A DNA stretch of 64,000 bases, taken from an uncultured Burkholderiales bacterium. Its GTDB lineage: Bacteria > Pseudomonadota > Gammaproteobacteria > Burkholderiales > Burkholderiaceae_E. The stretch covers positions 21,524 to 85,523 of the forward strand of contig CADEEH010000004.1 of NCBI GenBank assembly GCA_902826305.1, read 5' to 3'. The position numbers and the translations under genes were made by a program. The notes under the pieces are model-generated. The model was not told where the DNA came from. It ran no database searches and was given only the letters and a program-made list of their open reading frames with translations. Positions 44,559-53,740 of the stretch are shown here, in pieces; position 1 is the stretch's first letter; every line of letters begins with the position of its first letter.

Positions 44559-45490
44559 GGCGCGCGTTCGCCGCGCTGCTGCTGCTGTCGGCACTGACAT
44601 TGCCGCTGTGGGTCGGGGGTGTGTACTACGTCAACCTCGCCAGCCAGGTGCTGATCGCCGCGATGTTCGCGTTGAGCCTCAATCTGCTCGTCGGGTATGC
44701 CGGACTGACCTCGCTGGGCCATGCCGGCTACCTCGGGCTGGCCGCCTATACCAGCGGCTGGCTGGCGCTGAACCTGGGCTGGGGCCACGCCGCCTGTGCC
44801 GCGGCGGCGGTGTTCGGCACCACGGTGGTGGCGGGCATCTTCGGTGTGATCGCGCTGCGCGCGACCGGCATCAGCTTCCTGATGCTCACGCTGGCGCTGG
44901 GCCAGATCCTGTGGGGCCTGGCGTATCGCTGGACCGAAGTCACCGGCGGTGACAACGGGCTGTCCGGCCTCACCCGTCCCGCGCCCTTCGGCATCGAGCT
45001 GGGCAGGCCGACCCACTTCTACTTCTTCACGCTGGTCGTGATGCTCGCCGTGTGGGGGTCGATCGCCACCTGGGTCCGGTCACCCTTCGGTGCCAGCATC
45101 CGGGGGACACGCGACCAGCCGCGTCGCATGAGTGCCCTCGGTTACGACGTCTGGCTCATCCGCTGGATCACCTTCGTCGTCAGCGGCTTCTTCGGCGCCG
45201 TGGCCGGGCTGATGTACGTCTACTACCACCAGTTCATCAGTCCACACAGTCTGTCGCTGGCCAATTCGGCCGAGATGCTGCTGATGGTGATCGCCGGCGG
45301 GCCGGGCACGCTGGTCGGCCCGGTGCTCGGCGCCTCGATGGTGGTCCTGATGAAAAACGTGGCCAGCGCGTATGTCGACCGCTGGATCATGCTGCTGGGC
45401 CTGGTGTACCTGTTCATCGTGATGTACGTGCCGGGCGGCATCGTCGCCGGCCTGGACCGTTGGCTGCGACGCGCGGGGCCGGCGCGATGA
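44555..45490 (+). CDS. Liv-type ABC transporter permease (LivM-like)
   Basis: This 311-aa protein starts in an ATGA overlap with the LivH-like gene; the open frame upstream is a shadow. Hydrophobic spans follow the LivM pattern: MFALSLNLLVGYAGLTSLGH with the LSLGHA-type motif, AYTSGWLALNLGWGHAA and the loop SIRGTRDQPRRMSALGYDVW, the EAA-like coupling helix. It pairs with the LivH-like subunit. Its end overlaps the ATPase gene start by 4 bp. Confidence 0.93.
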   Translation: MRRAFAALLLLSALTLPLWVGGVYYVNLASQVLIAAMFALSLNLLVGYAGLTSLGHAGYLGLAAYTSGWLALNLGWGHAACAAAAVFGTTVVAGIFGVIALRATGISFLMLTLALGQILWGLAYRWTEVTGGDNGLSGLTRPAPFGIELGRPTHFYFFTLVVMLAVWGSIATWVRSPFGASIRGTRDQPRRMSALGYDVWLIRWITFVVSGFFGAVAGLMYVYYHQFISPHSLSLANSAEMLLMVIAGGPGTLVGPVLGASMVVLMKNVASAYVDRWIMLLGLVYLFIVMYVPGGIVAGLDRWLRRAGPAR

Positions 45491-46227
45491 CGGCGGCACT
45501 GGTCGTCAGCGGGCTGAGCAAGTCGTTCGGCGGCGTGCGTGTGACCCGTGCGGTCGACCTGCAGGTCGAGTGCGGCGAACGCCACCTGCTGCTGGGCCCG
45601 AATGGTGCCGGCAAGACGACGTTGTTCAACCTGATCGCCGGGGCCCTGCCCTCGGACGGCGGACGCATCGAGCTGCACGGCCGCGACATAACCCGTGACT
45701 CCGCGGCGGCGCGTGCGCAGCGTGGCCTGGGCCGCACCTATCAGATCGTCACGCTCTTCGCCCGGGACACGCTGCTGCACAACGTGAAGCTGGCGCTGCT
45801 GGGCAAGTCGCGCCAGCGCTGGCGTCATTGGGGCGACTTCGACGCGGACCGGGGGCTGTCCGACGACGCGATGCGGGTGCTGGGTTCGGTCGGCTTGGCC
45901 GACAAGGCCGCATGGCCGCTGCAGCAGACATCCTATGGTGAGAAGCGCCGGCTGGAGATCGCGATGGCGTTGGCGCAGCGACCGACGCTGCTGCTGCTGG
46001 ACGAGCCGCTGGCCGGCCTGTCGTCGCTGGAACGCGAGACCATCGGCACGCTGCTGGCCGGCATCCCGCGCGAGATCACCATCGTGATGATCGAACACGA
46101 CATGCAGGCCGCGCTCGCGTTCGCCGACCGCATCACGCTGCTGCATCACGGCGAGGTCATCACCACCGGCACCCGCCGGCAGGTCGTCGACGACCCGCGC
46201 ACCCAGCAGATCTACCTTGGCCACTGA
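45487..46227 (+). CDS. Liv-type ABC transporter ATPase (LivG-like)
   Basis: This 246-aa ATPase starts at 45487, overlapping the LivM-like stop. Motifs: Walker A LLGPNGAGKTTL, the insert typical of LivG after RTYQIVTLFARDTLLHNV, the signature TSYGEKRRLEIAMAL (SYGE in place of LSGGQ, common in this subfamily), Walker B LLLLDEPLAGL and the H-loop MIEHDM. It energises uptake with the LivF-like ATPase. Its last codons overlap the next gene by 11 bp. Confidence 0.93.
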   Translation: MTAALVVSGLSKSFGGVRVTRAVDLQVECGERHLLLGPNGAGKTTLFNLIAGALPSDGGRIELHGRDITRDSAAARAQRGLGRTYQIVTLFARDTLLHNVKLALLGKSRQRWRHWGDFDADRGLSDDAMRVLGSVGLADKAAWPLQQTSYGEKRRLEIAMALAQRPTLLLLDEPLAGLSSLERETIGTLLAGIPREITIVMIEHDMQAALAFADRITLLHHGEVITTGTRRQVVDDPRTQQIYLGH

Positions 46228-46948
46228 CCTCGGCACCCCGCTGCTCGAGATCGACGGTCTCGAGGCCTACTATGGCGAGAGCCACGTGCTGCACGACAAC
46301 CGCTGGCAGGTGGCCGAGGGCCGGCTGCTGGCGCTGCTGGGCCGCAACGGCGCGGGCAAGTCGACCACGATCCACTCCATCGTCGGTTTCCTGCCGGCAC
46401 GCGGCGGTCGCATCCGTTATGCCGGCCGCGACATCCAGGCCGCGACGCCCGAGGCCATCTCGCGCGCCGGCGTGGCCCTGGTGCCGCAGGGACGACGGAT
46501 CTTCGGCAGCCTCACGGTGAGCGAGAACCTCACCGTCGCCGCGCGCCCTGGCAACCCGGCCAGCGCCCGGCACTGGACCCTCGAATCCGTGACACGGATC
46601 TTTCCACGCCTGCACGAACGTCGCGACCAGGTCGCCGCAAGCCTGTCGGGCGGTGAACAGCAGATGCTGGCGATCGGCCGCGCCCTGATGACCAACCCGC
46701 GCCTGCTGCTTCTGGACGAGCCCTCGGAGGGACTGGCACCGCAGATCCTGCGCGAGGTGAGCAACGTGCTGCAGGCGCTCAAGGCGCAGGTCTCGATCGT
46801 GCTGGTCGAGCAGAACCTGGCGCTGGCGCTCGAGCTCGCCGACGACGTGGTGGTGCTGGACAACGGCCGCGTGGTGTTCGCGGGGCCGTGTGTGGAGTTC
46901 CGCGCACGACAGGACGAACTGCAGCGGGCGCACCTGGGTGTGGCCTGA
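46217..46948 (+). CDS. Liv-type ABC transporter ATPase (LivF-like)
   Basis: This 243-aa ATPase starts with TTG at 46217, overlapping the LivG-like gene. Motifs: Walker A LLGRNGAGKSTT, signature LSGGEQQMLAIGRAL, Walker B LLLLDEPSEGLAP and the switch VLVEQNLALAL, all typical of LivF. It completes the KHMGF set, so the transporter appears fully functional. Confidence 0.93.
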   Translation: MATDLGTPLLEIDGLEAYYGESHVLHDNRWQVAEGRLLALLGRNGAGKSTTIHSIVGFLPARGGRIRYAGRDIQAATPEAISRAGVALVPQGRRIFGSLTVSENLTVAARPGNPASARHWTLESVTRIFPRLHERRDQVAASLSGGEQQMLAIGRALMTNPRLLLLDEPSEGLAPQILREVSNVLQALKAQVSIVLVEQNLALALELADDVVVLDNGRVVFAGPCVEFRARQDELQRAHLGVA

Positions 46949-47004
46949 GCCGGCGCGAATCAGGATGACGACAGGGTACGACACGACAGGAGACACGAGA
47001 CACC

Positions 47005-47850
47005 ATGGAATCGCCGCCACTGCCCCTGCAGGATGTCCGCGTCGGCCGTTACGACCTGCGTGTCACCGACGTCGGAAGTGGTCCCGCCGTCGTGCTGATC
47101 CACGGCCTGGCCGGCGATCACACGGCCTGGCGCGCGCAGATCGAATTATTGCGCCCTTCCTTTCGTGTGATCGCGTTCGACAACCGCGGGGCGGGCGCCA
47201 GCACACAGGTCGACGAGCCGGTCAGCACACGCGACCTGGCGGGTGACACGCTGGGCCTGATGGATGTCCTGGGCGTCGCACGGGCCCAGGTCGTGGGCCG
47301 CTCGATGGGCGGCGCGATTGCGCAGCACATGGCGCTGATGGCGCCGCAGCGTGTGCAGTCGCTGGTGCTGTGCGCCTCGTTCGCCAAGCTCGACCCGCTC
47401 GGGCAGCGCGTACTGCTGAACATGCGCGAGGCGCTGGAATGGCGCAACAGCTGGGCCGACCACGCGCGGCATTCGGTGCAGAACTTCGTCTCGGCCGCTT
47501 TCTTCAACGAACGGCGCGAGCAGGTCGCGGCGATCGAACGCCTGCTGGGCGGCGAGACCCGGCTGCCGGCCTGCTACAGCCGCCAGAACCAGGCCTGCCA
47601 GGATCACGACACGCTGGCCGAGCTACGGCACATCACGCAACCCACGCTGGTGATGTGCGGCGACACCGACCCGATCTGCTCGATGACCGCGACCCGTGCG
47701 CTCGCCGGCGGCCTGGTGAACGCGCGACTGGAAGTCTTCAGTGGCGCCAGCCACTTCTTCCTGATGGAACAACCCGATCGGTTCAACCGGTGGTTGCTGG
47801 ACTGGCTGCTCGGGCACGCCGCCTCATCCGGTGGTGATGCGCCTGCGTAA
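47005..47850 (+). CDS. Alpha/beta hydrolase (enol-lactonase-like)
   Basis: This 281-aa protein starts at 47005 after GGAGAC. VVLIHGLAGDHTAWRAQ is the oxyanion strand, VVGRSMGGAIAQHMAL carries the nucleophilic Ser (GRSMG), VMCGDTDPICSM the acid and SGASHFFLMEQP the His, so the triad is complete. The closest family pattern is 3-oxoadipate enol-lactonase and related C-C or ester hydrolases. It lies 56 bp downstream of the transporter operon on the same strand, so it may act on the imported compound. Confidence 0.88.
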   Translation: MESPPLPLQDVRVGRYDLRVTDVGSGPAVVLIHGLAGDHTAWRAQIELLRPSFRVIAFDNRGAGASTQVDEPVSTRDLAGDTLGLMDVLGVARAQVVGRSMGGAIAQHMALMAPQRVQSLVLCASFAKLDPLGQRVLLNMREALEWRNSWADHARHSVQNFVSAAFFNERREQVAAIERLLGGETRLPACYSRQNQACQDHDTLAELRHITQPTLVMCGDTDPICSMTATRALAGGLVNARLEVFSGASHFFLMEQPDRFNRWLLDWLLGHAASSGGDAPA

Positions 47851-47960
47851 CGTCGCACCGGCGTCTTCGTCCGTACGCTGCCTCTCACACGACGCTAGCC
47901 CATGGCCTGCAACCGGGCCCAGAGCATCATCTCGGCCTGCGTGACGACACTCGAGCCGGC

Positions 47961-48743
47961 TCAGCGCCCCGGGCGCTTGCTCGAGCCCGCTTTCGTCGCC
48001 CGGGTGGCCCTGGTGCTCTTCTTTCGCTTCGGTCCACCGGTGCGGACCGCCTTGCGCTCGCCCGATCGAGTATCCGCCGAAGGTTGCTCCGAGGGTTCCG
48101 ACGGATTGCCCTCGTCATCGGTCTCGAAGGACTGCGTCTGGAATGCGAGGAAGAAGGCGAGCCACTTGTCATCCGGATACGAGAAGACCAGCGCACCGTC
48201 CTGGAACACACCGTTGTCCTTGCGGTACTTGCCGTCGTTGCCCTGGTTCATGTGGATGTCGTGGATGCCGTTGCCGGGCAGGAACCGGAAGTACTGGTCC
48301 CTCCTGTCCTGCTCGGGCCCCCACTTCTCGCCGAAGGCGTAGATGATCGAACCCGCCTTGGATGCCGCGGCGAGCACGGCACGCTCCAGCTTGTCCTTCA
48401 GGTCGTTGTCGGCACCCGGTTCGTCGGGTGGCACCTCGACCATCCGGCCCGGGCGGAACCATCCGAGGCGCACGTAGTCCAGAGCCAGTCCGCCGGCACG
48501 CGACCGCAGCTTCCGATAGCCGGCAGGCAGAGCGGTCAGGCCACTCCTGAATGCCTCGGGCAGTTTCGTGCTGGACAAGAAGAGCAGTGTCGATGGCGCG
48601 TTCGGGGCCGAGGAGAGCACGTTCACGGCGACGCGGTGGACCTGCCTGCCGGCGGTCACGAGGATCTGGTAGTGATCGTCGTCCGCGTCGCGGAGATGTC
48701 CGGTCACGGTGCCCTTGAGCACGCCGTACTTCTTCAATGTCAT
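47961..48743 (-). CDS. DUF2278 (YukJ-like) family protein
   Basis: The ATG at 48743 follows GAGGAGAAG; an upstream in-frame Met lacks such a site. This 260-aa protein matches the DUF2278 pattern: LKKYGVLKGTVTGHLRDADD, DHYQILVTAG, GPEQDRRDQYFRFLPGNGIH and DIHMNQGNDGKYRKDNGVFQ with DGALVF following. The C-terminal ~45 residues are rich in Arg, Lys and Thr, probably disordered. Family function is unknown and no export signal is visible. It is divergent from the tail-tube/AAA fusion gene. Confidence 0.86.
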   Translation of the reverse strand: MTLKKYGVLKGTVTGHLRDADDDHYQILVTAGRQVHRVAVNVLSSAPNAPSTLLFLSSTKLPEAFRSGLTALPAGYRKLRSRAGGLALDYVRLGWFRPGRMVEVPPDEPGADNDLKDKLERAVLAAASKAGSIIYAFGEKWGPEQDRRDQYFRFLPGNGIHDIHMNQGNDGKYRKDNGVFQDGALVFSYPDDKWLAFFLAFQTQSFETDDEGNPSEPSEQPSADTRSGERKAVRTGGPKRKKSTRATRATKAGSSKRPGR

Positions 48744-49005
48744 CCCGCTTCTCCTCGAAGGCGCTGTCTTCCTCCGGTTGTCTTTCACCGCCCATCACGG
48801 TGAACTCTGCGGCATCGGTCCCCTGGACGTCCAGTCCCCGATGGTGAAGCGGGTTCGGACCCTGACGGCGCCCCGGCCAAGGGTGTACGTCGCGCGGTTT
48901 CCGTGGCAGCCTGCCCGCAGGGGGCATGACATGCTCCCGCCCAGGTTCTGCGAACCCTGAGATCACTGCGCGTCCCGTCACCGACACCCCGGGGGCACCA
49001 CCGCC

Positions 49006-49962
49006 ATGACCAAGCGACCCGCCGTCAAAGCGACCCGCTCCGATCCCTACAGGAACTTCAAGTTCCGGATCCTGTGGGAGGGTCGGATCGTCGCTGGCTT
49101 CAACAAGACCGGCACGCTGAAATCCCCGGTCAAGCTCGGCACGATCACGCTCGAGCGCGGCCTGACCCACGACCCGGAGTTCATGAAGTGGGCCGGGCGC
49201 TGGGTCTCCGAGCGCAGAGCCGAGGCCGAGCGTCCGCGCAAGGACATCGAACTGATGACCCATGACGTGCGTGGCGTGGTCGTCGAACGCCACAAGCTCC
49301 TCCGATGCCGCGTCCTCGAGTACACGGCGCTGCCCGAGCTCGACGCGAATGCAAACGCGGTGGCGATCGAGTCGATGAAACTCGAGCTCGAAGGGTGGTC
49401 GCGCGACGACACGGTGCCGGTCGCCGAGCCGGGGCCTGCGGACGCATCGACGCATCGGCTCGACGATCTCGTGGCGGCCGTGCGGCGCGAAGTGCCTGTT
49501 CGGCGCGACCGGGATCGGGCGCGCCCGGGCAATGGCGACGGGATGATCGCGCTGTTCGCCGGATCGCCGGGCACCGGCAAGTTCCAGGCCGCCGAGGCTG
49601 TCGCTCGGGCACTGGATCTGTCGCTGCTGCGTATCGACCTGTCGCACGTCGTCAGCAAGTACATCGGCGAGACCGAGAAGAACCTGCGGCAGGTCTTCGA
49701 CGCCGCCGAGGAGGCGGGCGCGGTCCTCTTCTTCGACGAGGTCGACGCGCTGTTCGGCCAACGGACCGAGGTGAAGGACGCCCACGACCGTGCCGCGAAC
49801 CTCGAGGTCGGCCGGCTCCTGCTGGATCGCATCGAACGCTTCCGCGGTCTCGTCGTGCTGGCGACACCACGCCGCGACAACCTCGACGACGCCTTCGTGC
49901 GCCGACTGCGCTGGGTCATCGAGTTTCCGACGCCCGACCTTGCTTTCGACCATCTCCGCTGA
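49006..49962 (+). CDS. Fusion of contractile-injection tail-tube protein and truncated AAA+ ATPase
   Basis: This 318-aa protein joins two injection-system parts. Residues 11-135 match gp19/Afp1-type tail-tube proteins: DPYRNFKFRILWEGRIVAGF, LGTITLERGLTHDPEFMKWA and ALPELDANANAVAIESMKLE with EGW following. A middle loop of the usual tube protein seems missing. Residues 148-318 match the AAA+ ATPase of extracellular contractile injection systems: Walker A GSPGTGKF (186-193, with Phe in place of Thr/Ser), the pore-loop-like SKYIGETEKNLRQVFDAAEE and Walker B LFFDEVDALFG. The protein ends just after the arginine-finger region (DAFVRRLRWVIEFPTPDLAF), so the lid subdomain is absent. No sheath, baseplate or spike gene is nearby. 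It could be a relic formed by deletion between two genes or a maintained chimera. Confidence 0.85.
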   Translation: MTKRPAVKATRSDPYRNFKFRILWEGRIVAGFNKTGTLKSPVKLGTITLERGLTHDPEFMKWAGRWVSERRAEAERPRKDIELMTHDVRGVVVERHKLLRCRVLEYTALPELDANANAVAIESMKLELEGWSRDDTVPVAEPGPADASTHRLDDLVAAVRREVPVRRDRDRARPGNGDGMIALFAGSPGTGKFQAAEAVARALDLSLLRIDLSHVVSKYIGETEKNLRQVFDAAEEAGAVLFFDEVDALFGQRTEVKDAHDRAANLEVGRLLLDRIERFRGLVVLATPRRDNLDDAFVRRLRWVIEFPTPDLAFDHLR

Positions 49963-50256
49963 CCCTGTCCCCGTGGCCGCTCGCGGCGCTGCTGCCGCGC
50001 GTCGGTCCGGCGACGCCGTTGGTGGCCCGCGAGCGCTGGTGGTCCTGGTCACGTTCGCGCTGGCGTGTCGAGCGTTCACGCACCCGGGCGCGCCGCGCCG
50101 CTGTCGATTCCGGGCACGGTGCCGTTTCGGCCTCGCCGCGGACGAACCTCAAGAAGCCGGGCGGCCGTCCGATAAGTCGAACAGGCTTCGAAAAGGTCGG
50201 TCCGACGGCTCCGGGAACTGCGCGTCCCGAGAATCTGCTCTGCGAAGGTACTTGTC

Positions 50257-50721
50257 ATGTCGTCTCAGTTGATCCATCGCATCTACGCCAGTGCGGCCAG
50301 TCGCGACCTGACGACCGAGGAGCTCGCGGCGCTGCTGCAGGCCGCCCGCGAGAACAACGCCCGGCTCGGCCTGACCGGCATGCTGCTGTACGCCGAGGGC
50401 AGCTTCTTCCAGGTGCTCGAAGGCGAGGCGGCGGTGGTCGACGCGCTATACGCCAAGATCGAAAACGATCGGCGGCACGAACAGGTCACGCTGATCATCA
50501 GGGAGCCGATTCCCAAGCGCCACTTCGACGCCTGGACGATGGGTTTCTACAAGGTGTCGCGCAAGGAACTGGCCGGGCTGGCGGGTGTCAACGACTTCTT
50601 CGGCGCCGATCGCGCGGTCGTCAGTGTCGACGCCGGGCGCGCGCGCAAGCTGCTATCCGCCTTCCGTGACGGTCGCTGGCGCAAGAAGCTCTCCGGTGCA
50701 CGGCCGAAGGAGCCGGCCTGA
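50257..50721 (+). CDS. BLUF-domain blue-light photoreceptor
   Basis: This 154-aa protein is essentially a BLUF domain. IHRIYASAASRDLT carries the flavin-coupled Tyr (about residue 9), ARLGLTGMLLYAEG the flavin-binding Asn/Leu region, SFFQVLEGE the key Gln and DAWTMGF the semi-conserved Trp/Met. BLUF proteins bind FAD and change hydrogen bonding on blue light. The next gene encodes an EAL protein starting 1 bp after this stop, matching the two-gene PapB/PapA arrangement. I infer that it switches the phosphodiesterase in response to light. Confidence 0.92.
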   Translation: MSSQLIHRIYASAASRDLTTEELAALLQAARENNARLGLTGMLLYAEGSFFQVLEGEAAVVDALYAKIENDRRHEQVTLIIREPIPKRHFDAWTMGFYKVSRKELAGLAGVNDFFGADRAVVSVDAGRARKLLSAFRDGRWRKKLSGARPKEPA

Positions 50722-50722
50722 G

Positions 50723-51487
50723 ATGGACATGCGCCTGCCGACGGAAGAGAACCAGGGATCCGCGCAGGGCGTCGCAACCGACGGCGTGCCGGCGTTTTCG
50801 TACGCGTTCCAGCCGATCGTCGATGTCGTCTCCCGCGAGGTGTTTTCCTTCGAAGCCCTGATCCGCGGCCGGGCCAACGAGCCGGCGTTCCAGGTCCTCG
50901 AGCGGGTGCCCGCACACGCCAGGTACCAGTTCGACGAAGACAGCCGCGCGGTGGCGATCAGCCTGGCCGCGGGGCTCGGAATCGACTGCCACCTGAACCT
51001 GAACTTCCTGCCCCAGGGGGTGTACGCCTCCGACGCATGGGTGGCCAGCACGTTGGCCGCCGCAGACCGACACGCACTGCCCATCGACCGACTGATCCTC
51101 GAGGTGACCGAGGGCGAGGTCATCGCCGACTACGTCCAACTCGGCCGCCAGCTCAACGAACTGCGCAGCATGGGACTGAAAGTCGCCATCGACGACTTCG
51201 GCGCCGGTTATTCGGGACTGAACATGCTGGCCGACTTCCAGCCCGACCAGATCAAGATCGACATGAATCTGGTCCGCGGCATCGAACGGCACGGTCCGCG
51301 CCAGGCGATCGTTCGTGCCGTGGCCCAGGTGTGCGGTGATCTGGGCATCGACGTGATCGCCGAAGGCGTCGAAACGCTGGACGAATACGCCTGGTTCGCC
51401 GAGCAAGGTGTGCGGCTTTTCCAGGGTTATCTGTTCGCAAGGCCGGGATTCGAAAGCCTGCCGAAGGCGGAGTTCCCGGACGCCTGA
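50723..51487 (+). CDS. EAL-domain cyclic-di-GMP phosphodiesterase
   Basis: The ATG at 50723 lies 1 bp after the BLUF stop. This 254-aa protein is a single EAL domain: FEALIRG (the EAL box), LNLNFLP with a metal-ligand Asn, [29 protein letters not shown] (loop 6 DDFGxGYS) and [14 protein letters not shown]. All signature residues for hydrolysis of c-di-GMP to pGpG are present. No GGDEF or sensor domain is attached, so input probably comes from the adjacent BLUF protein. Confidence 0.92.
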   Translation: MDMRLPTEENQGSAQGVATDGVPAFSYAFQPIVDVVSREVFSFEALIRGRANEPAFQVLERVPAHARYQFDEDSRAVAISLAAGLGIDCHLNLNFLPQGVYASDAWVASTLAAADRHALPIDRLILEVTEGEVIADYVQLGRQLNELRSMGLKVAIDDFGAGYSGLNMLADFQPDQIKIDMNLVRGIERHGPRQAIVRAVAQVCGDLGIDVIAEGVETLDEYAWFAEQGVRLFQGYLFARPGFESLPKAEFPDA

Positions 51488-51651
51488 AGTGGTGGGTCGC
51501 CTGGCCCGCGGCCCTGCCGGCTACGCGCCTGGCTGCGATCGGTCAGGGAAAAGTCCCGGCATCCCGCTATCGTTTTTGCCATCCCCTCTGCAGGTGCGTG
51601 GCGGTAGACTCGACCGACAGGCGAATATGTCGCCCTCGTCGATCACACCGC

Positions 51652-52131
51652 ATGGCTCAGCCGATGACCGCCAAACCTCCCGTCCCGCCGTTCACCCGTG
51701 AAACCGCCACGCAGAAGGTCCGCCTCGCCGAGGACGCGTGGAACTCGCGTGACCCCGCGCGGGTCGTGCAGGTCTACACCGAGGACACCCGCTGGCGCAA
51801 CCGCGCCGAGTTTCCGGTCGGCCGGGATCGGGTCCAGCAGTTCCTTGCCCGCAAGTGGGCGCGGGAACTGGACTACCGCCTGATCAAGGAGTTATGGATC
51901 CACGAAGGCCACCGCATCGCCGTGCGGTTCGCCTACGAGTGGCACGACGACTCGGGGCACTGGTTCCGTTCGTACGGCAACGAGAACTGGGAGTTCAACG
52001 AGCTCGGCCTGATGCAGCGCCGCTTCGCGAGCATCAACGATCTGCCGATCGCCGAGCAGGATCGCAAGTTCTTCTGGCCGCTCGGGCGCAGGCCGGACGA
52101 TCATCCGGGGCTGAGCGAGCTCGGCTTGTGA
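51652..52131 (+). CDS. DUF1348 / NTF2-like family protein
   Basis: The product is 159 aa if read from ATG 51652; a second ATG at 51664 is equally possible. It matches the DUF1348 (nuclear transport factor 2-like) family nearly end to end: [59 protein letters not shown] and [20 protein letters not shown]. The family forms a cone-shaped pocket; its substrate is unknown. It appears monocistronic. Confidence 0.88.
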   Translation: MAQPMTAKPPVPPFTRETATQKVRLAEDAWNSRDPARVVQVYTEDTRWRNRAEFPVGRDRVQQFLARKWARELDYRLIKELWIHEGHRIAVRFAYEWHDDSGHWFRSYGNENWEFNELGLMQRRFASINDLPIAEQDRKFFWPLGRRPDDHPGLSELGL

Positions 52132-52192
52132 TCAGGGTGTCGTGAGACGCCCACGGGGTCGCCCTCGGCCGTGCGCACCGGGCACGACTGCC

Positions 52193-52765
52193 TCAACCGC
52201 CGATGACCCCGCAAGCCACCCGGCCACCCCCACCGCCCAGCGGCTTCGGATGATCCGCGTGATTGTCCCCGCCCTCGTGGATCATCAACGAGCGGCTGCG
52301 CACATCTGCAAGCTTGAGCCGGGGCCCGAGCACCGGTGAAGTCGCGGTGCCATCCGGCGCCACGTACAGCGGCGGCAGGTCGCCGAGGTGGCCGTCACCC
52401 CACGGGTCGCCGTGTTTCTTCGTGTTGTTCGGATCGAGGTGCCCGCCTGCCGCCATCGCGGCTTCCACGTTGCCGGCATTCTCGGCCGGTGCACACGACG
52501 GCTTTTCGTGGACGTGGAAACCGTGCAGTCCCGGCAGCAATCCTTTCAACGTCGGATGGAACGCCAGTCCATACGGCGTCTCGGTGATCCGTACGGTGCC
52601 GATGCCGGCGCCGGTGCCCTGTTTGTCCGCAAGGCTCATCGACACCGTCACGTCGGCGGCGAATGCCGCCGCGCTCACGAGACACGAGGCGCCGGCGAGC
52701 CACGCCCTCGCCACGAGGGTCGATCCGGCCCGACGACCGGGGGGCTGCTGCTGATGTCCATGCAT
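52193..52765 (-). CDS. sodC: Cu/Zn superoxide dismutase
   Basis: This 190-aa protein has a signal peptide (about residues 17-36, ending AFA-A). [10 protein letters not shown] contains the first Cu ligands, HLDP and [13 protein letters not shown] the zinc and bridging ligands, and [16 protein letters not shown] followed by [12 protein letters not shown] the rest of the metal site and the disulfide Cys. It converts superoxide to hydrogen peroxide in the periplasm. It stands alone on the minus strand and is complete. Confidence 0.93.
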   Translation of the reverse strand: MHGHQQQPPGRRAGSTLVARAWLAGASCLVSAAAFAADVTVSMSLADKQGTGAGIGTVRITETPYGLAFHPTLKGLLPGLHGFHVHEKPSCAPAENAGNVEAAMAAGGHLDPNNTKKHGDPWGDGHLGDLPPLYVAPDGTATSPVLGPRLKLADVRSRSLMIHEGGDNHADHPKPLGGGGGRVACGVIGG

Positions 52766-52960
52766 CCGATCACTCCTGGGTTGGTCCGACTCACAGGAGG
52801 CCGGCTACCCTGGCCGTCATGCAACGCACGTACCCGCGCAAGCGCTGCCACGGCCTTGCCGGCGCGTCGTGGGGAGTGTTGTCGCGCTTTCGTTTCGCGT
52901 CTGGTAGCCTTTCGGAGCCCGATCCATTGGACGTCGTCAGGATTCCCGCCGGTGCCAGTT

Positions 52961-53338
52961 GTGCGCTTCATCCTTGGTTGGCAGCTTCGTCGCGCATCGA
53001 TCGCACTGGCAGGTGCCGCGATGTTCGCGGCGAGCGCGGTGGCGGGTGACGTGACGTCGCAGGCCCAGCCGGCTTCGACGGCTTCCGACACGGCGGTCGC
53101 CGCCAGGCCCTCCGAGGTCTGGGCGCCGCGCAGGGCCAGCCGCCTCACCGGACTGGCAAACGCCAGCCTGCTCTCCGAAGTCCAGCAACGGCTTGGCCGC
53201 GGACCGGACCGGTCCGACCAGGGCGGCGCCTGCGGCGGCATCGTCCTGCACGACTGGGATGACGAGAACCTGCGCGTGATCACGTTGGGCGACCGGGTGC
53301 AGTCGATCGCCCCGATCGTGGACGAGCCGGGCCGGTAG
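52961..53338 (+). CDS. Small exported protein, hypothetical
   Basis: A GTG at 52961 gives a 125-aa protein beginning VRFILGWQLRRASIALAGAA, a signal peptide ending near AVA-G. The mature part is short, with one Cys (GGACGGIVLHDWDDENLRVI) and no recognised domain. The start is uncertain because there is no strong ribosome-binding site. It is called mainly on the signal peptide and protein-like C-terminus. Confidence 0.5.
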   Translation: MRFILGWQLRRASIALAGAAMFAASAVAGDVTSQAQPASTASDTAVAARPSEVWAPRRASRLTGLANASLLSEVQQRLGRGPDRSDQGGACGGIVLHDWDDENLRVITLGDRVQSIAPIVDEPGR

Positions 53339-53380
53339 TCACGCTCGCCGCAGCGAGTCCCGTTCTGCAGATTCTGTCGC

Positions 53381-53740
53381 TCAATAAGCGGCGCCGACTT
53401 TGCCCGCCCCGCGCTCAGCCAGGCTCTTGCCCACCGATCGGATACTCACCAGTTTCTGCAGGATCTCGAACCAGAACGGCGCCCCGAGCGCCAACGCGAA
53501 GATCGATATCAGCAGACCTGCCGCCTTGAGCGGAATGTTGAGATTCCCCAGATCGTCCTGTGACCAGCCCAACAGAATGCCGCTCGCGGACACGGCCTTC
53601 AGCAGATCGCCGGCGTTGCGTTCGAGATCGCGCAGCGCCTCGTCGAGCGACCGTCGCCGCGACGCCCGGCAGCCGCACCGCCGATCCTGACGCCGGGACA
53701 AGGCATACTCCCAGGCTTCGTCCCTCCAGCCGCTCGGCAT
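53381..53740 (-). pseudogene. Membrane protein C-terminal fragment, cut at the kup start
   Basis: The minus strand reads AGDLLKAVSASGILLGWSQD, LKAAGLLISIFALALGAPFW and FEILQKLVSIRSVGKSLAER. This is the typical C-terminal end of a larger multi-span membrane protein family (LGAPFWF-x-x-L-x-K-L-V-x-x-R). The part encoding the earlier spans is missing; the frame instead runs into the 5' end of kup, where the ATGs of both strands overlap (53738-53741). It is likely a relic rather than a real 119-aa protein. Confidence 0.5.

Noticed and set aside
42420..44600. Antisense frame of about 726 codons opposite the transporter genes
   Set aside because: The plus strand encodes complete binding-protein and permease genes with clear motifs; the antisense product is His/Gln/Arg-rich with no family.
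47961..49962. A complete contractile injection system at this place
   Set aside because: Only the tube-ATPase fusion is related; no sheath, baseplate, spike or terminator protein is in the window.
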